Positions 10,603 through 25,050 are shown, numbered from the stretch's first letter. The stretch is 64,000 bases of DNA from Marthasterias glacialis (GCA_911728455.2 OU452236.1:10345195-10409194); one strand, 5' to 3'. The notes: generated by a model not told the origin, from the letters alone. Numbers and translations are program-made.

Positions 10603-11868
10603 GATGGGGCTCGTAAGCCATGGAAGGCAGCCCATCTAAGAGAAGGAAAACTCTGATTCCACACCTGGGTAGATGGGGCTCGTAAGCCATGGAAGGCAGC
10701 CCATCTAAGAGAAGGAAAACTCTGATTCCAAACCCGGGTAGATGGGGCTCGTAAGCCATGGAAAGCAGCCCATCTAAGAGAAGGAAAACTCTGATTCCAC
10801 ACCTGGGTAGATGGGGCTCGTAAGCCATGGAAAGCAGCCCATCTAAGAGAAGGAAAACTCTGATTCCACACCTGGGTAGATGGGGCTCGTAAGCCATGGA
10901 AGGCAGCCCATCTAAGAGAAGGAAAACTCTGATTCCACACCTGGGTAGATGGGGCTCGTAAGCCATGAAAGGCAGCCCATCTAAGAGAAGGAAAACTCTT
11001 ATTCCAAACCCGGGTAGATGGGGCTCGTAAGCCATGGAAGGCAGCCCATCTGGGAGAAGGAAAACTCTTATTCCAAACCCGGTAGATGGGGCTCGTAAGC
11101 CATGGAAGGCAGCCCATCTAGGAGAAAGAAAACTCTTATTCCAAGCCCGGTAGATGGGGCTCGTAAGCCATGGAAGGCAGCCCATCTAGGAAAAGGAAAA
11201 CTCTTATTCCAAACATGGGTAGATGGGGCTCGTAAGCCATGGAAGGCAGCCCATCTGGGAGAAGGAAAACTCTTATTCCAAACCCGGGTAGATGGGGCTC
11301 GTAAGCCATGGAAGGCAGCCCATCTAGGAGAAGGAAAACTCTTATTCCAAACCCGGGTAGATGGGGCTCGTAAGCCATGGAAGGCAGCCCATCTAGGAGA
11401 AGGAAAACTCTTATTCCAAACATGGGTAGATGGGGCTCGTAAGCCATGGAAGGCAGCCCATCTGGGAGAAGGAAAACTCTTATTCCAAACCCGGGTAGAT
11501 GGGGCTCGTAAGCCATGGAAGGCAGCCCATCTAGGAGAAGGAAAACTCTTATTCCAAACCCGGTAGATGGGGCTCGTAAGCCATGGAAGGCAGCCCATCT
11601 AGGAGAAAGAAAACTCTTATTCCAAACCCGGGTAGATAGTGCTCGTAAGCCATGGAAGGCAGCCCATCTAGGAGAAGGAAAACTCTTATTCCATCCCGGG
11701 TAGATGGGGCTCATAAGCCATGGAAGGCAGCCCATCTAGGAAAAGAAAAACTCTTATTCAAAAACCTGGGTAGATGAGGTTTGTAAGCCATGGAAGGCAG
11801 CCCATCTAGGAGAAGGAAAACTCTTATTCCAAACCCGGGTAGATGGGGCTCGTAAGCCATGGAAGACT
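10603..11868 (+). repeat. 69-bp minisatellite, about 19 copies
   Basis: Units start GATGGGGCTCGTAAGCCATG at 10603, 10672, 10741, 10810, 10879, 10948 and 11017 (period 69; a few later units are 68 bp) and continue to 11840. Each unit holds an internal inverted pair, AGATGGGGCT against AGCCCATCT around GTAAGCCATGGAAGG, so each can form a hairpin. The 5' units (CTAAGAGAAGG, CTGATTCCACACC) differ from the 3' units (CTAGGAGAAGG, CTTATTCCAAACC), which indicates spread by local duplication. Because 69 is a multiple of three, stop-free frames run through it on both strands; their repetitive peptides (for example WAAFHGLRAPST) are treated as artefacts. The last unit runs straight into the RTE-like LINE, so the array may be an expanded LINE 5' region. 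Confidence 0.9.
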
Positions 11869-11984
11869 CTAATTTCAAACCTAAGACTAAGGGTCAGGTA
11901 ACCCTGAGAGAAACCTCTACTGACAACACGCCCTGCCAGCGCGTCGGTATAAGGCAACAAATCCTCATAAAATATGACAGAAGT

Positions 11985-13204
11985 TAAAGAGAGAGGCCGT
12001 ATCGCCCAGGGCCAAAACGGGCAACAGAGATTGACTGGAAAATGCTCGGGAGGGAATTCCTTCAAGTATGAAGACTTACAGTCAAAGACGGATGGAAGCT
12101 GGAAGTTATAAAATTGGACAAACTTTAAATATTTGTACATATAATGTAAGAACTCTAAGGACATTACCAGTGAGATTATAAAGCTAGGAGGGGATGAGAT
12201 AAAAAAAAGTTAGTAGCGTTATTCAACCAGATACTAGAGACCAGTAAAGTAGAAAGAGGCAAAAATTATACTCTTGCATAAAAAAGGAGACAACGCAGAT
12301 ATAAAGAACTACCGCCCGATCTGTCCTCTTACACATATGTACAAGATATTCACCAAAGTAATCCAGAACAGGCCATAAACCAACTGATAGAAAAGTCAAA
12401 TGAGTACCAGCAAGACCTCTCTCTGGGATTTGTTGATTACCAAAAGGCATTTGATTCCATCGAACACAAAGACATGTTCAATGCATTAAAAAAGTGGGAT
12501 TACATGAAGGCTATATCAGCATCTTTCAGGACATATATTCAAATGCTACGCCAAGATCCACATCGAAAGATGTCTCACAAGAAGTGAAAATAAAGAGAGG
12601 GGTACAACAAGGGGATACAATATCCCCAAAGATTTTCACAGAGGCATTGGAGGACGTTTTTAACAAGTCAGATCTGGAAGAAAAAGGAGTGATTATCGAT
12701 GGAGAAAAACTCACCAAATTTAGATTTTCTGATGATGTAGCTATGGTTACAACTTCAGTTGAAAGGACAATTAACCAAACTAAGCAATGCATCCTAGCAA
12801 CCATGACGTATGGAGCAGGAACATGCAGGAACAACAAACGAGCTAAACAACAAATTAATGACAACGCAGAACGCCATGGAAAGGAAAATGGTTCATTTGA
12901 CAATCCGGAATAAAGTTAATCATAACAAAGTATGAGAAAAAACAAAAGTCAAGGACATCATTGAAAGGAGTAGAGACACCAAATGGAAATGGGCAGGTCA
13001 TGTGTCAAGGGTCCAAGACAGTAGATGGAATAAGTGAATATCAGAATGGCAGCCTAGAACAGGCAAAAGAAAGAGAGGACGGTAAAAGAAAAGATGGAGA
13101 GGTGATATAACAACACACATGGGAATTGCAACATGGACCAGAGTGGCTAGAGAGAGACGCAAATGGAAATTTTATGAGGAGGGCTTTGTCCAACTGATAG
13201 ATTA
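11985..13204 (+). pseudogene. RTE-like LINE relic (endonuclease start plus reverse transcriptase)
   Basis: An endonuclease-type opening, LNICTYNVRTL, lies near 12124-12156. After a large internal deletion come NYRPICPLTHMYKIFTKVI (about 12308-12365), then FVDYQKAFDSIEH (12429-12467; motif A Asp present). The frame then shifts at an A-run near 12488. It continues as GLHEGYISIFQDIYSNATPR, RGVQQGDTISPKIF (about 12597-12638) and FSDD (12725-12736, where the family usually has FADD). Near 12951-13200 the RTE-type C-terminus is recognisable as WKWAGHVSRVQD, RWRGDI and RKWKFYEEGFVQL, with stops between. A possible diverged target duplication is CATTAACCACGTTATGTC (10353-10370) against GTTAACCGCGTTAAGTC (13236-13252), which would include the 69-bp array in the insertion. 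The element is inactive. Confidence 0.8.
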
Positions 13205-13644
13205 ACTACAACCTTGAATGAATGCAGCCCCCCATGTTAACCGCGTTAAGTCAAATGTCGGCATTCAAAGTTATATTTAAGAAAACCATATCTCTGAAAC
13301 TGGGTAAGCCATTTTCACAATCTATACACCATATGAAAAGGGTTAAAATACTTCACAACATTGTACTAATATGACCCCGATTGGACCTAATCTTCTGGTT
13401 GAAACCGGAAGTTGTACTCAGACGAATTATATAGCCAATGTGGTATAAAGAATTTAACCATGGTTTCTGTGCATTTAATGTTCAGTGACAGCTGACCTTG
13501 TCAAATACATTTTTAATGATGTCATCACATGTCCCAGCGCCCTCTATTGGCAGGTTTATAAACATGAGAATTTACCATTTCTAAACTAAAGGTCATATTG
13601 ACTTAAAACTTGGCATATAGTTGAAAAGTAGTGTAAGGACTTAA
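13205..13644 (+). repeat. Diverged dispersed repeat, third ~125-bp unit
   Basis: The segment 13285-13410 (CACAATCTATACACCAT, AAAAGGGTTAAAATAC, ATGACCCCGATTGGACC, TTCTGGTTGAAACCGGAAGT) matches the two units at 9955-10215. GATGTCATCACATGTCCCAGCGCCCTCTATTGG near 13516 echoes the GATGACGTCATCACGTG near 9902. This suggests one older repeat split by the LINE and minisatellite. The satellite starts at its right end. Confidence 0.45.
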
Positions 13645-14150
13645 CAATTAAACAATTACATTCACTGACTCTAGACAGGCTGATTCATCTTCCCAGTGAA
13701 ATATTAAACTCACTGACTCTAGACAGGCTGATTCATCTTCCCAGTGAAATATTAAACTCACTGACTCTAGAAAGGCTGATTTATCTTCCCAGTAAACAAT
13801 TAAACTCACTGACTCTAGAAAGGCTGATTTATCTTACCACTGAACAATTAAATTCACTGACTCAAGACAGGCAGATTCATCTTCCCAGTTAACAATTAAA
13901 CTCACTGACTGTAGACAGGCAGATGTATCTTCCCAGTGAACAATTAAACTCACTAACTCTAGAAAGGCTGATTTATCTTCCCAATGAACAATTAAACTCA
14001 CTGACTCTAGAAAGGCTGATTTATCTTCCCAATGAACAATTAAACTCACTGACTCTAGAAAGGCTGATTTATCTTCCCAATGAACAATTAAACTCACTGA
14101 TTCTAGACAGGCTGATGTATCTTCCCAGTGAACAATCAAACCCATTGACT

Positions 14151-17100
14151 CTAGAAAGGCTGAATTATCTTCCCAGTAAAACTCACTGACTCTAGACAGG
14201 CTGATGTATCTCCCCAGTGAACAATTAAACTCACTGACTCTAGACAGGCTGATGTATCTCCCCAGTGAACAATTAAACTCACTAACTCTAGACAGGCTGA
14301 TGTATCTTCCCAGTAAACAATTAAACTCACTGACTCTAGACAAGCTGATGTATCTTCCCAGTGAAATATTAAACTCACTGTCTCTTGAAAGGCTGATTCA
14401 TCTTCCCGTTGAACAAATTATACTCATTGACTCTAGAAAGGCTGATTCATCTTCCCAGTGAACAATTAAACTCACTGACTCTAGAAAGGCTGATTTATCT
14501 TCCCAGTGAACAATTAAACTCACTGACTCTAGAAAGGCTGATTTATCTTCCCAGCGAAAAATTAAACTCACTGACTCTTGAAAGGCTGATGTATCTTCCC
14601 AGTGAAAAATTAAACTCACTGACTCTAGAAAGGCTGATGTATCTTCCCAGTGAAAAATTAAACTCACTGACTCTAGAAAGGCTGATGTATCTTCCCAGTA
14701 AACAATTAAACTCACTGACTCTAGACAAGCTGATGTATCTTCCCAGTGAAATATTAAACTCACTGTCTCTTGAAAGGCTGATTCATCTTCCCGTTGAACA
14801 AATTATACTCATTGACTCTAGAAAGGCTGATTCATCTTCCCAGTGAACAATTAAACACACTGACTCTAGACAGGCTGAATTATCTTCCCAGTGAACAATT
14901 AAACTCACTCACTCTAGAAAGGTTGATTCATCTTCCCAGTGAACAATTAAACTCACTCACTCTAGAAAGGCTGATTTATCTTCAGAGTAAACAATCAAAC
15001 TCACTGACTCTAGCAGGCTGAATTATCTTCCCAGACAAAATTAAACTCACTGACTCTAAACAGGCTGATTCATCTTCCCAGTAAACAATTAAACTCACTG
15101 ACTCTAGAAAGGCTGATTTATCTTCCCAGTGAAATATTAAACTCACTGATTCTAGAAAGGCTGATTTATCTTCCCAGTGAATAATTAAACTCACTGACAC
15201 TAGACAGGCTGATGTATCTCCCAATGAAAAATTAAATTCACTGACTCTAGAAAGGCTGATGTATCTTCCCAGTAAACAATTAAACTCACTGACTCTAGAA
15301 AGGCTAATTTATCTTCCCAGTGAAATATTAAACTCACTGACTCTAGAAAGGCTGATTTATCTTCCCAGTGAATAATTAAACTCACTGACACTAGACAGGC
15401 TGATGTATCTCCCAATGAAAAATTAAATTCACTGACTCTAAACAGGCTGATGTATCTTCCCAATCAACAATTAAACTCACTGACTCTAGAAAGGCTGATT
15501 CATCTTCCCAGTAAACAATTAAACTCACTGACTCTAGAAAGGCTGATTCATCTTCCCAGTTAACAATTAAACTCACTGACTGTAGACAGGCTGATGAATC
15601 TCCCAATGAAAAATTAAATTCACTGACTCTAGAAAGGCTGATTTATCTTCCCAGTGAACAATTAAACTCACTGGCTCTAGAAAGGCTGATTTATCTTCCC
15701 AGTGAATAATTAAACTCACTGACACTAGACAGGCTGATGTATCTCCCAATGAAATATTAAATTCACTGACTCTAGAAAGGCTGATTTATCTTCCCAGTAA
15801 ACAATTAAACTCACTGACTCTAGAAAGGCTGATTCATCTTCCCAGCGAACAATTAAACTCACTGACTCTAGAAAGGCTGATTTATCCTCCCAATGAACAA
15901 TTAAACTCACTGACTCTAGAAAGGCTGATTTATCTTCCCAATGAACAATTAAACTCACTGATTCTAGACAGGCTGATGTATCTTCCCAGTGAACAATCAA
16001 ACCCATTGACTCTAGAAAGGCTGAATTATCTTCCCAGTAAAACTCACTGACTCTAGACAGGCTGATGTATCTCCCCAGTGAACAATTAAACTCACTGACT
16101 CTAGACAGGCTGATGTATCTCCCCAGTGAACAATTAAACTCACTAACTCTAGACAGGCTGATGTATCTTCCCAGTAAACAATTAAACTCACTGACTCTAG
16201 ACAAGCTGATGTATCTTCCCAGTGAAATATTAAACTCACTGTCTCTTGAAAGGCTGATTCATCTTCCCGTTGAACAAATTATACTCATTGACTCTAGAAA
16301 GGCTGATTCATCTTCCCAGTGAACAATTAAACTCACTGACTCTAGAAAGGCTGATTTATCTTCCCAGTGAACAATTAAACTCACTGACTCTAGAAAGGCT
16401 GATTTATCTTCCCAGTGAACAATTAAACTCACTCACTCTAGAAAGGTTGATTCATCTTCCCAGTGAACAATTAAACTCACTCACTCTAGAAAGGCTGATT
16501 TATCTTCAGAGTAAACAATCAAACTCACTGACTCTAGCAGGCTGAATTATCTTCCCACACAAAATTAAACTCACTGACTCTAAACAGGCTGATTCATCTT
16601 CCCAGTAAACAATTAAACTCACTGACTCTAGAAAGGCTGATTTATCTTCCCAGTGAAATATTAAACTCACTGACTCTAGAAAGGCTGATTTATCTTCCCA
16701 GTGAATAATTAAACTCACTGACACTAGACAGGCTGATGTATCTCCCAATGAAAAATTAAATTCACTGACTCTAGAAAGGCTGATGTATCTTCCCAGTAAA
16801 CAATTAAACTCACTGACTCTAGAAAGGCTGATTTATCTTCCCAGTGAAATATTAAACTCACTGACTCTAGAAAGGCTGATTTATCTTCCCAGTGAATAAT
16901 TAAACTCACTGACACTAGACAGGCTGATGTATCTCCCAATGAAAAATTAAATTCACTGACTCTAAACAGGCTGATGTATCTTCCCAATCAACAATTAAAC
17001 TCACTGACTCTTGAAAGGCTGATTCATCTTCCCAGTAAACAATTAAACTCACTGACTCTAGAAAGGCTGATTCATCTTCCCAGTTAACAATTAAACTCAC

Positions 17101-19130
17101 TGACTGTAGACAGGCAGATGAATCTCCCAATGAAAAATTAAATTCACTGACTCTAGAAAGGCTGATTTATCTTCCCAGTGAACAATTAAACTCACTGGCT
17201 CTAGAAAGGCTGATTTATCTTCCCAGTGAATAATTAAACTCACTGACACTAGACAGGCTGATGTATCTCCCAATGAAAAATTAAATTCACTGACTCTAGA
17301 AAGGCTGATTTATCTTCCCAGTAAACAATTAAACTCACTAACTCTAGAAAGGCTGATTCATCTTCCCAGTGAACAATTAAACTCACTGACTCTAGAAAGG
17401 CTGATTTATCTTCCCAATGAACAATTAAACTCACTGACTCTAGAAAGGCTGATTTATCTTCCCAATGAACAATTAAACTCACTGATTCTAGACAGGCTGA
17501 TGTATCTTCCCAGTGAACAATCAAACCCATTGACTCTAGAAAGGCTGAATTATCTTCCCAGTAAAACTCACTGACTCTAGACAGGCTGATGTATCTCCCC
17601 AGTGAACAATTAAACTCACTGACTCTAGACAGGCTGATGTATCTCCCCAGTGAACAATTAAACTCACTAACTCTAAACAGGCTGATGTATCTTCCCAGTA
17701 AACAATTAAACTCACTGACTCTAGACAAGCTGATGTATCTTCCCAGTGAAATATTAAACTCACTGTCTCTTGAAAGGCTGATTCATCTTCCCGTTGAACA
17801 AATTATACTCATTGACTCTAGAAAGGCTGATTCATCTTCCCAGTGAACAATTAAACTCACTGACTCTAGAAAGGCTGATTTATCTTCCCAGTGAACAATT
17901 AAACTCACTGACTCTAGAAAGGCTGATTTATCTTCCCAGCGAAAAATTAAACTCACTGACTCTTGAAAGGCTGATGTATCTTCCCAGTGAAAAGTTAAAC
18001 TCACTGACTCTAGAAAGGCTGATGTATCTTCCCAGTGAAAAATTAAACTCACTGACTCTAGAAAGGCTGATGTATCTTCCCAGTGAAAAATTAAACTCAC
18101 TGACTCTAGAAAGGCTGATGTATCTTCCCAGTGAACGATTAAACTCACTGACTTTAGACAGGCTGATTCATCTTCCCAGTGAACAATTAAACACACTGAC
18201 TCTAGAAAGGCTGATTTATCTTCCCAGTGAACAATTAAACTCACTCACTCTAGAAAGGTTGATTCATCTTCCCAGTGAACAATTAAACTCACTCACTCTA
18301 GAAAGGCTGATTTATCTTCAGAGTAAACAATCAAACTCACTGACTCTAGCAGGCTGAATTATCTTCCCAGACAAAATTAAACTCACTGACTCTAAACAGG
18401 CTGATTCATCTCCCAATGAAAAATTAAATTCACTGACTCTAGAAAGGCTGATTTATCTTCCCAGTGAACAATTAAACTCACTGGCTCTAGAAAGGCTGAT
18501 TTATCTTCCCAGTGAATAATTAAACTCACTGACACTAGACAGGCTGATGTATCTCCCAATGAAAAATTAAATTCACTGACTCTAGAAAGGCTGATTTATC
18601 TTCCCAGTAAACAATTAAACTCACTAACTCTAGAAAGGCTGATTCATCTTCCCAGTGAACAATTAAACTCACTGACTCTAGAAAGGCTGAATTATCTTCC
18701 CAATGAACAATTAAACTCACTGACTCTAGAAAGGCTGATTTATCTTCCCAATGAACAATTAAACTCACTGATTCTAGATAGGCTGATGTATCTTCCCAGT
18801 GAACAATCAAACCCATTGACTCTAGAAAGGCTGAATTATCTTCCCAGTAAAACTCACTGACTCTAGACAGGCTGATGTATCTCCCTAGTGAACAATTAAA
18901 CTCACTGACTCTAGACAGGCTGATGTATCTCCCCAGTGAACAATTAAACTCACTAACTCTAAACAGGCTGATGTATCTTCCCAGTAAACAATTAAACTCA
19001 CTGACTCTAGACAAGCTGATGTATCTTCCCAGTGAAATATTAAACTCACTGTCTCTTGAAAGGCTGATTCATCTTCCCGTTGAACAAATTATACTCATTG
19101 ACTCTAGAAAGGCTGATTCATCTTCCCAGT
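14151..19130 (+). repeat. Older higher-order repeats, offsets 1,861, 1,524 and 1,286 bp
   Basis: A marker monomer with CCCGTTGAACAAATTATACTCATTGACTC lies near 14409, 14794, 16270, 17794, 19080 and 21705. Flanking variant monomers keep the same order at offsets of 1,861 (14204 to 16065), 1,524 (16065 to 17589) and 1,286 bp (17589 to 18875). The 1,524-bp offset holds over at least 14.98-16.3 kb against 16.5-17.8 kb. Differing spacings around a shared core indicate unequal exchange that added or removed whole monomers. Confidence 0.85.
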
Positions 19131-22100
19131 GAACAATTAAACTCACTGACTCTAGAAAGGCTGATTTATCTTCCCAGTGAACAATTAAACTCACTGACTC
19201 TAGAAAGGCTGATTTATCTTCCCAGCGAAAAATTAAACTCACTGACTCTTGAAAGGCTGATGTATCTTCCCAGTGAAAAGTTAAACTCACTGACTCTAGA
19301 AAGGCTGATGTATCTTCCCAGTGAAAAATTAAACTCACTGACTCTAGAAAGGCTGATGTATCTTCCCAGTGAAAAATTAAACTCACTGACTCTAGAAAGG
19401 CTGATGTATCTTCCCAGTGAACGATTAAACTCACTGACTTTAGACAGGCTTATTCATCTTCCCAGTGAACAATTAAACACACTGACTCTAGAAAGGCTGA
19501 TTTATCTTCCCAGTGAACAATTAAACTCACTCACTCTAGAAAGGTTGATTCATCTTCCCAGTGAACAATTAAACTCACTCACTCTAGAAAGGCTGATTTA
19601 TCTTCAGAGTAAACAATCAAACTCACTGACTCTAGCAGGCTGAATTATCTTCCCAGACAAAATTAAACTCACTGACTCTAAACAGGCTGATTCATCTTCC
19701 CAGTGAACAATTAAACTCACTGACTCTAGAAAGGCTGATTTATCTTCCCAGTGAAATATTAAGCTCACTGACTCTAGAAAGGCTGATTTATCTTCCCAGT
19801 GAATAATTAAACTCACTGACACTAGACAGGCTGATGTATCTCCCATTGAAAAATTAAATTCACTGACTCTAGAAAGGCTGATGTATCTTCCCAGTAAACA
19901 ATTAAACTCACTGACTCTAGAAAGGCTGATTTATCTTCCCAGTAAACAATTAAACTCACTGACTCTAGACAGGCTGAATTATCTTCCCAGTGAACAATTA
20001 AACTCACTGACTCTAGAAAGGCTGATCCATCTTTCCAGTTACCAATTAAACTCACTGACTCTAATAGGCTGAATTATCTTCCCAGTTAACAATTAAATTC
20101 ACTGACTCTAAACAGGCTGATGTATCTTCCCAATGAACAATTAAACTCACTGACTCTAGAAAGGCTGATTTATCTTCCCAGTGAAATATTAAGCTCACTG
20201 ACTCTAGAAAGACTGATTTATCTTCCCAGTGAATAATTAAACTCACTGACACTAGACAGGCTGATGTATCTCCCAATGAAAAATTAAATTCACTGACTCT
20301 AGAAAGGCTGATGTATCTTCCCAGTAAACAATTAAACTCACTGACTCTAGAAAGGCTGATTTATCTTCCCAGTGAAATATTAAACTCACTGACTCTAGAA
20401 AGGCTGATTTATCTTCCTTGTGAATAATTAAACTCACTGACACTAGACAGGCTGATGTATCTCCCAATGAAAAATTAAATTCACTGACTCTAAACAGGCT
20501 GATGTATCTTCCCAATCAACAATTAAACTCACTGACTCTAGAAAGGCTGATTCATCTTCCCAGTAAACAATTAAACTCACTGACTCTAGAAAGGCTGATT
20601 CATCTTCCCAATTAACAATTAAACTCACTGACTGTAGACAAGCAGATGAATCTCCCAATGAAAAATTAAATTCACTGACTCTAGAAAGGCTGATTTATCT
20701 TCCCAGTGAACAATTAAACTCACTGACTCCAGAAAGGCTGAATTATCTTCCCAGTGAACAATTAAACTCACTGACTTTAGACAGGCTGATTCATCTTCCC
20801 AGTGAACAATTAAACTCACTGACTCTAGAAAGGCTGATTTATCTTCCCAGTCAACAATTAAACTCACTGACTCTAGACAGGCTGATTCATCTTCCCAGTG
20901 AACAATTAAACTCACTGACTCTAGAAAGGCTGATGTATCTTCCCAGTAAACAATTAAACTCACTGACTCTGGACAGGCTGAATTATCTTCCCAGTGAACA
21001 ATTAAACTCACTGACTCTAGAAAGGCTGATCCATCTTTCCAGTTACCAATTAAACTCACTGACTCTAATAGGCTGAATTATCTTCCCAGTAAACAATTAA
21101 ACTCACTGACTCTAGACAGGCTGAATTATCTTCCCAGTGAACAATTAAACTCACTGCCTCTAGAAAGGCTGATCCATCTTTCCAGTTACCAATTAAACTC
21201 ACTGACTCTAATAGGCTGAATTATCTTCCCAGTGAACAATTAAACTCACTGACTCTAGAAAGGCTGATTCATCTTCCCAGTGAACAATTAAACTCACTGA
21301 CTCTAGAAAGGCTGATTTATCTTCCCAGTGAACAATTAAATTCACTGACTCTAGACAGGCTGATTTATCTTCCCAGCGAAAAATTAAACTCACTGATTCT
21401 AGATAGGCTGATGTATCTTCCCAGTGAACAATCAAACCCATTGACTCTAGAAAGGCTGAATTATCTTCCCAGTAAAACTCACTGACTCTAGACAGGCTGA
21501 TGTATCTCCCTAGTGAACAATTAAACTCACTGACTCTAGACAGGCTGATGTATCTCCCCAGTGAACAATTAAACTCACTAACTCTAAACAGGCTGATGTA
21601 TCTTCCCAGTAAACAATTAAACTCACTGACTCTAGACAAGCTGATGTATCTTCCCAGTGAAATATTAAACTCACTGTCTCTTGAAAGGCTGATTCATCTT
21701 CCCGTTGAACAAATTATACTCATTGACTCTAGAAAGGCTGATTCATCTTCCCAGTGAACAATTAAACTCACTGACTCTAGAAAGGCTGATTTATCTTCCC
21801 AGTGAACAATTAAACTCACTGACTCTAGAAAGGCTGATTTATCTTCCCAGCGAAAAATTAAACTCACTGACTCTTGAAAGGCTGATGTATCTTCCCAGTG
21901 AAAAGTTAAACTCACTGACTCTAGAAAGGCTGATGTATCTTCCCAGTGAAAAATTAAACTCACTGACTCTAGAAAGGCTGATGTATCTTCCCAGTGAAAA
22001 ATTAAACTCACTGACTCTAGAAAGGCTGATGTATCTTCCCAGTGAACGATTAAACTCACTGACTTTAGACAGGCTTATTCATCTTCCCAGTGAACAATTA

Positions 22101-25050
22101 AACACACTGACTCTAGAAAGGCTGATTTATCTTCCCAGTGAACAATTAAACTCACTCACTCTAGAAAGGTTGATTCATCTTCCCAGTGAACAATTAAACT
22201 CACTCACTCTAGAAAGGCTGATTTATCTTCAGAGTAAACAATCAAACTCACTGACTCTAGCAGGCTGAATTATCTTCCCAGACAAAATTAAACTCACTGA
22301 CTCTAAACAGGCTGATTCATCTTCCCAGTGAACAATTAAACTCACTGACTCTAGAAAGGCTGATTTATCTTCCCAGTGAAATATTAAGCTCACTGACTCT
22401 AGAAAGGCTGATTTATCTTCCCAGTGAATAATTAAACTCACTGACACTAGACAGGCTGATGTATCTCCCATTGAAAAATTAAATTCACTGACTCTAGAAA
22501 GGCTGATGTATCTTCCCAGTAAACAATTAAACTCACTGACTCTAGAAAGGCTGATTTATCTTCCCAGTAAACAATTAAACTCACTGACTCTAGACAGGCT
22601 GAATTATCTTCCCAGTGAACAATTAAACTCACTGACTCTAGAAAGGCTGATCCATCTTTCCAGTTACCAATTAAACTCACTGACTCTAATAGGCTGAATT
22701 ATCTTCCCAGTTAACAATTAAATTCACTGACTCTAAACAGGCTGATGTATCTTCCCAATGAACAATTAAACTCACTGACTCCAGAAAGGCTGATTTATCT
22801 TCCCAGTAAACAATCAAACTCACTGACTCTAGAAAGGCTGATTTATCTTCCCAGTAAACAATCAAACTCACTGACTCTAGAAAGGCTGATTCATCTTCCC
22901 AGTAAACAATTAAACTCACTGATTCTAGAAAGCCTGATTTATCTTCCCAGTGAAAGATTAAACTCACTGACTCTAGAAAGGCTGATTCATCTTCCCAGTG
23001 AACAATTAAACTCAATGACTCTAGAAAGGCTGATTTATCTTCCCAGTGAATAATTAAACTCACTGACACTAGACAGGCTGATGTATCTCCCAATGAAAAA
23101 TTAACTTCACTGACTCTAGAAAGGCTGATGTATCTTCCCAATCAACAATTAAACTCACTGACTCTAGAAAGGCTGATTCATCTTCCCAGTGAACAATTAA
23201 ACTCACTGACTCTAGAAAGGCTGATTTATCTTCCCAGTGAACAATTAAACTCACTGACTCTAGAAAGGCTGATTTATCTTCCCAGCGAAAAATTAAACTC
23301 ACTGACTCTTGAAAGGCTGATGTATCTTCCCAGTGAAAAGTTAAACTCACTGACTCTAGAAAGGCTGATGTATTTTCCCAGTGAAAAATTTAACTCAATG
23401 ACTCTAGAAAGGCTGATGTATCTTCCCAGTGAAAAATTAAACTCACTGACTCTAGAAAGGCTGATGTATCTTCCCAGTGAACAATTAAACTCACTGACTT
23501 TAGACAGGCTGATTCATCTTCCCAGTGAACAATTAAACACACTGACTCTAGAAAGGCTGATTTATCTTCCCAGTAAACAATTAAACTCACTCACTCTAGA
23601 AAGGTTGATTCATCTTCCCAGTGAACAATTAAACTCACTCACTCTAGAAAGGCTGATTTATCTCCAGAGTAAACAATCAAACTCACTGACTCTAGCAGGC
23701 TGAATTATCTTCCCAGACAAAATTAAACTCACTGACGCTAAACAGGCTGATTCATCTTCCCAGTAAACAATTAAACTCACTGACTCTAGAAAGGCTGATT
23801 TATCTTCCCAGTGAAATATTAAGCTCACTGACTCTAGAAAGACTGATTTATCTTCCCAGTGAATAATTAAACTCACTGACACTAGACAGGCTGATGTATC
23901 TCCCAATGAAAAATTAAATTCACTGACTCTAGAAAGGCTGATGTATCTTCCCAGTAAACAATTAAACTCACTGACTCTAGAAAGGCTGATTTATCTTCCC
24001 AGTGAAATATTAAACTCACTGACTCTAGAAAGGCTGATTTATCTTCCTTGTGAATAATTAAACTCACTGACACTAGACAGGCTGATGTATCTCCCAATGA
24101 AAAATTAAATTCACTGACTCTAAACAGGCTGATGTATCTTCCCAATCAACAATTAAACTCACTGACTCTAGAAAGGCTGATTCATCTTCCCAGTAAACAA
24201 TTAAACTCACTGACTCTAGAAAGGCTGATTCATCTTCCCAATTAACAATTAAACTCACTGACTGTAGACAAGCAGATGAATCTCCCAATGAAAAATTAAA
24301 TTCACTGACTCTAGAAAGGCTGATTTATCTTCCCAGTGAACAATTAAACTCACTGACTCCAGAAAGGCTGAATTATCTTCCCAGTGAACAATTAAACTCA
24401 CTGACTTTAGACAGGCTGATTCATCTTCCCAGTGAACAATTAAACTCACTGACTCTAGAAAGGCTGATTTATCTTCCCAGTGAACAATTAAACTCACTGA
24501 CTCTAGACAGGCTGATTCATCTTCCCAGTGAACAATTAAACTCACTGACTCTAGAAAGGCTGATTTATCTTCCCAGTAAACAATTAAACTCACTGACTCT
24601 AGACAGGCTGAATTATCTTCCCAGTGAACAATTAAACTCACTGACTCTAGAAAGGCTGATCCATCTTTCCAGTTACCAATTAAACTCACTGACTCTAATA
24701 GGCTGAATTATCTTCCCAGTAAACAATTAAACTCACTGACTCTAGACAGGCTGAATTATCTTCCCAGTGAACAATTAAACTCACTGCCTCTAGAAAGGCT
24801 GATCCATCTTTCCAGTTACCAATTAAACTCACTGACTCTAATAGGCTGAATTATCTTCCCAGTGAACAATTAAACTCACTGACTCTAGAAAGGCTGATTC
24901 ATCTTCCCAGTGAACAATTAAACTCACTGACTCTAGAAAGGCTGATTTATCTTCCCAGTGAACAATTAAATTCACTGACTCTAGACAGGCTGATTTATCT
25001 TCCCAGCGAAAAATTAAACTCACTGACTCTAGAAAGGCTGATGTATCTTC
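18780..25050 (+). repeat. Interlocked duplications, offsets 2,625 and 3,630 bp
   Basis: The segment 18.78-20.1 kb recurs at 21.4-22.75 kb (for example 18875 to 21500, 19604 to 22229, 19881 to 22506; offset 2,625). The segment 20.06-21.4 kb recurs at 23.7-25.0 kb (20252 to 23882, 20443 to 24073, 21208 to 24838; offset 3,630). Copies share the same rare variant monomers in the same order. Confidence 0.85.

Noticed and set aside
10505..11735. Open frames of up to 226 codons through the 69-bp minisatellite
   Set aside because: Same frame-preserving effect (69 = 3 x 23). Several frames on both strands are open together and no peptide family is recognised.
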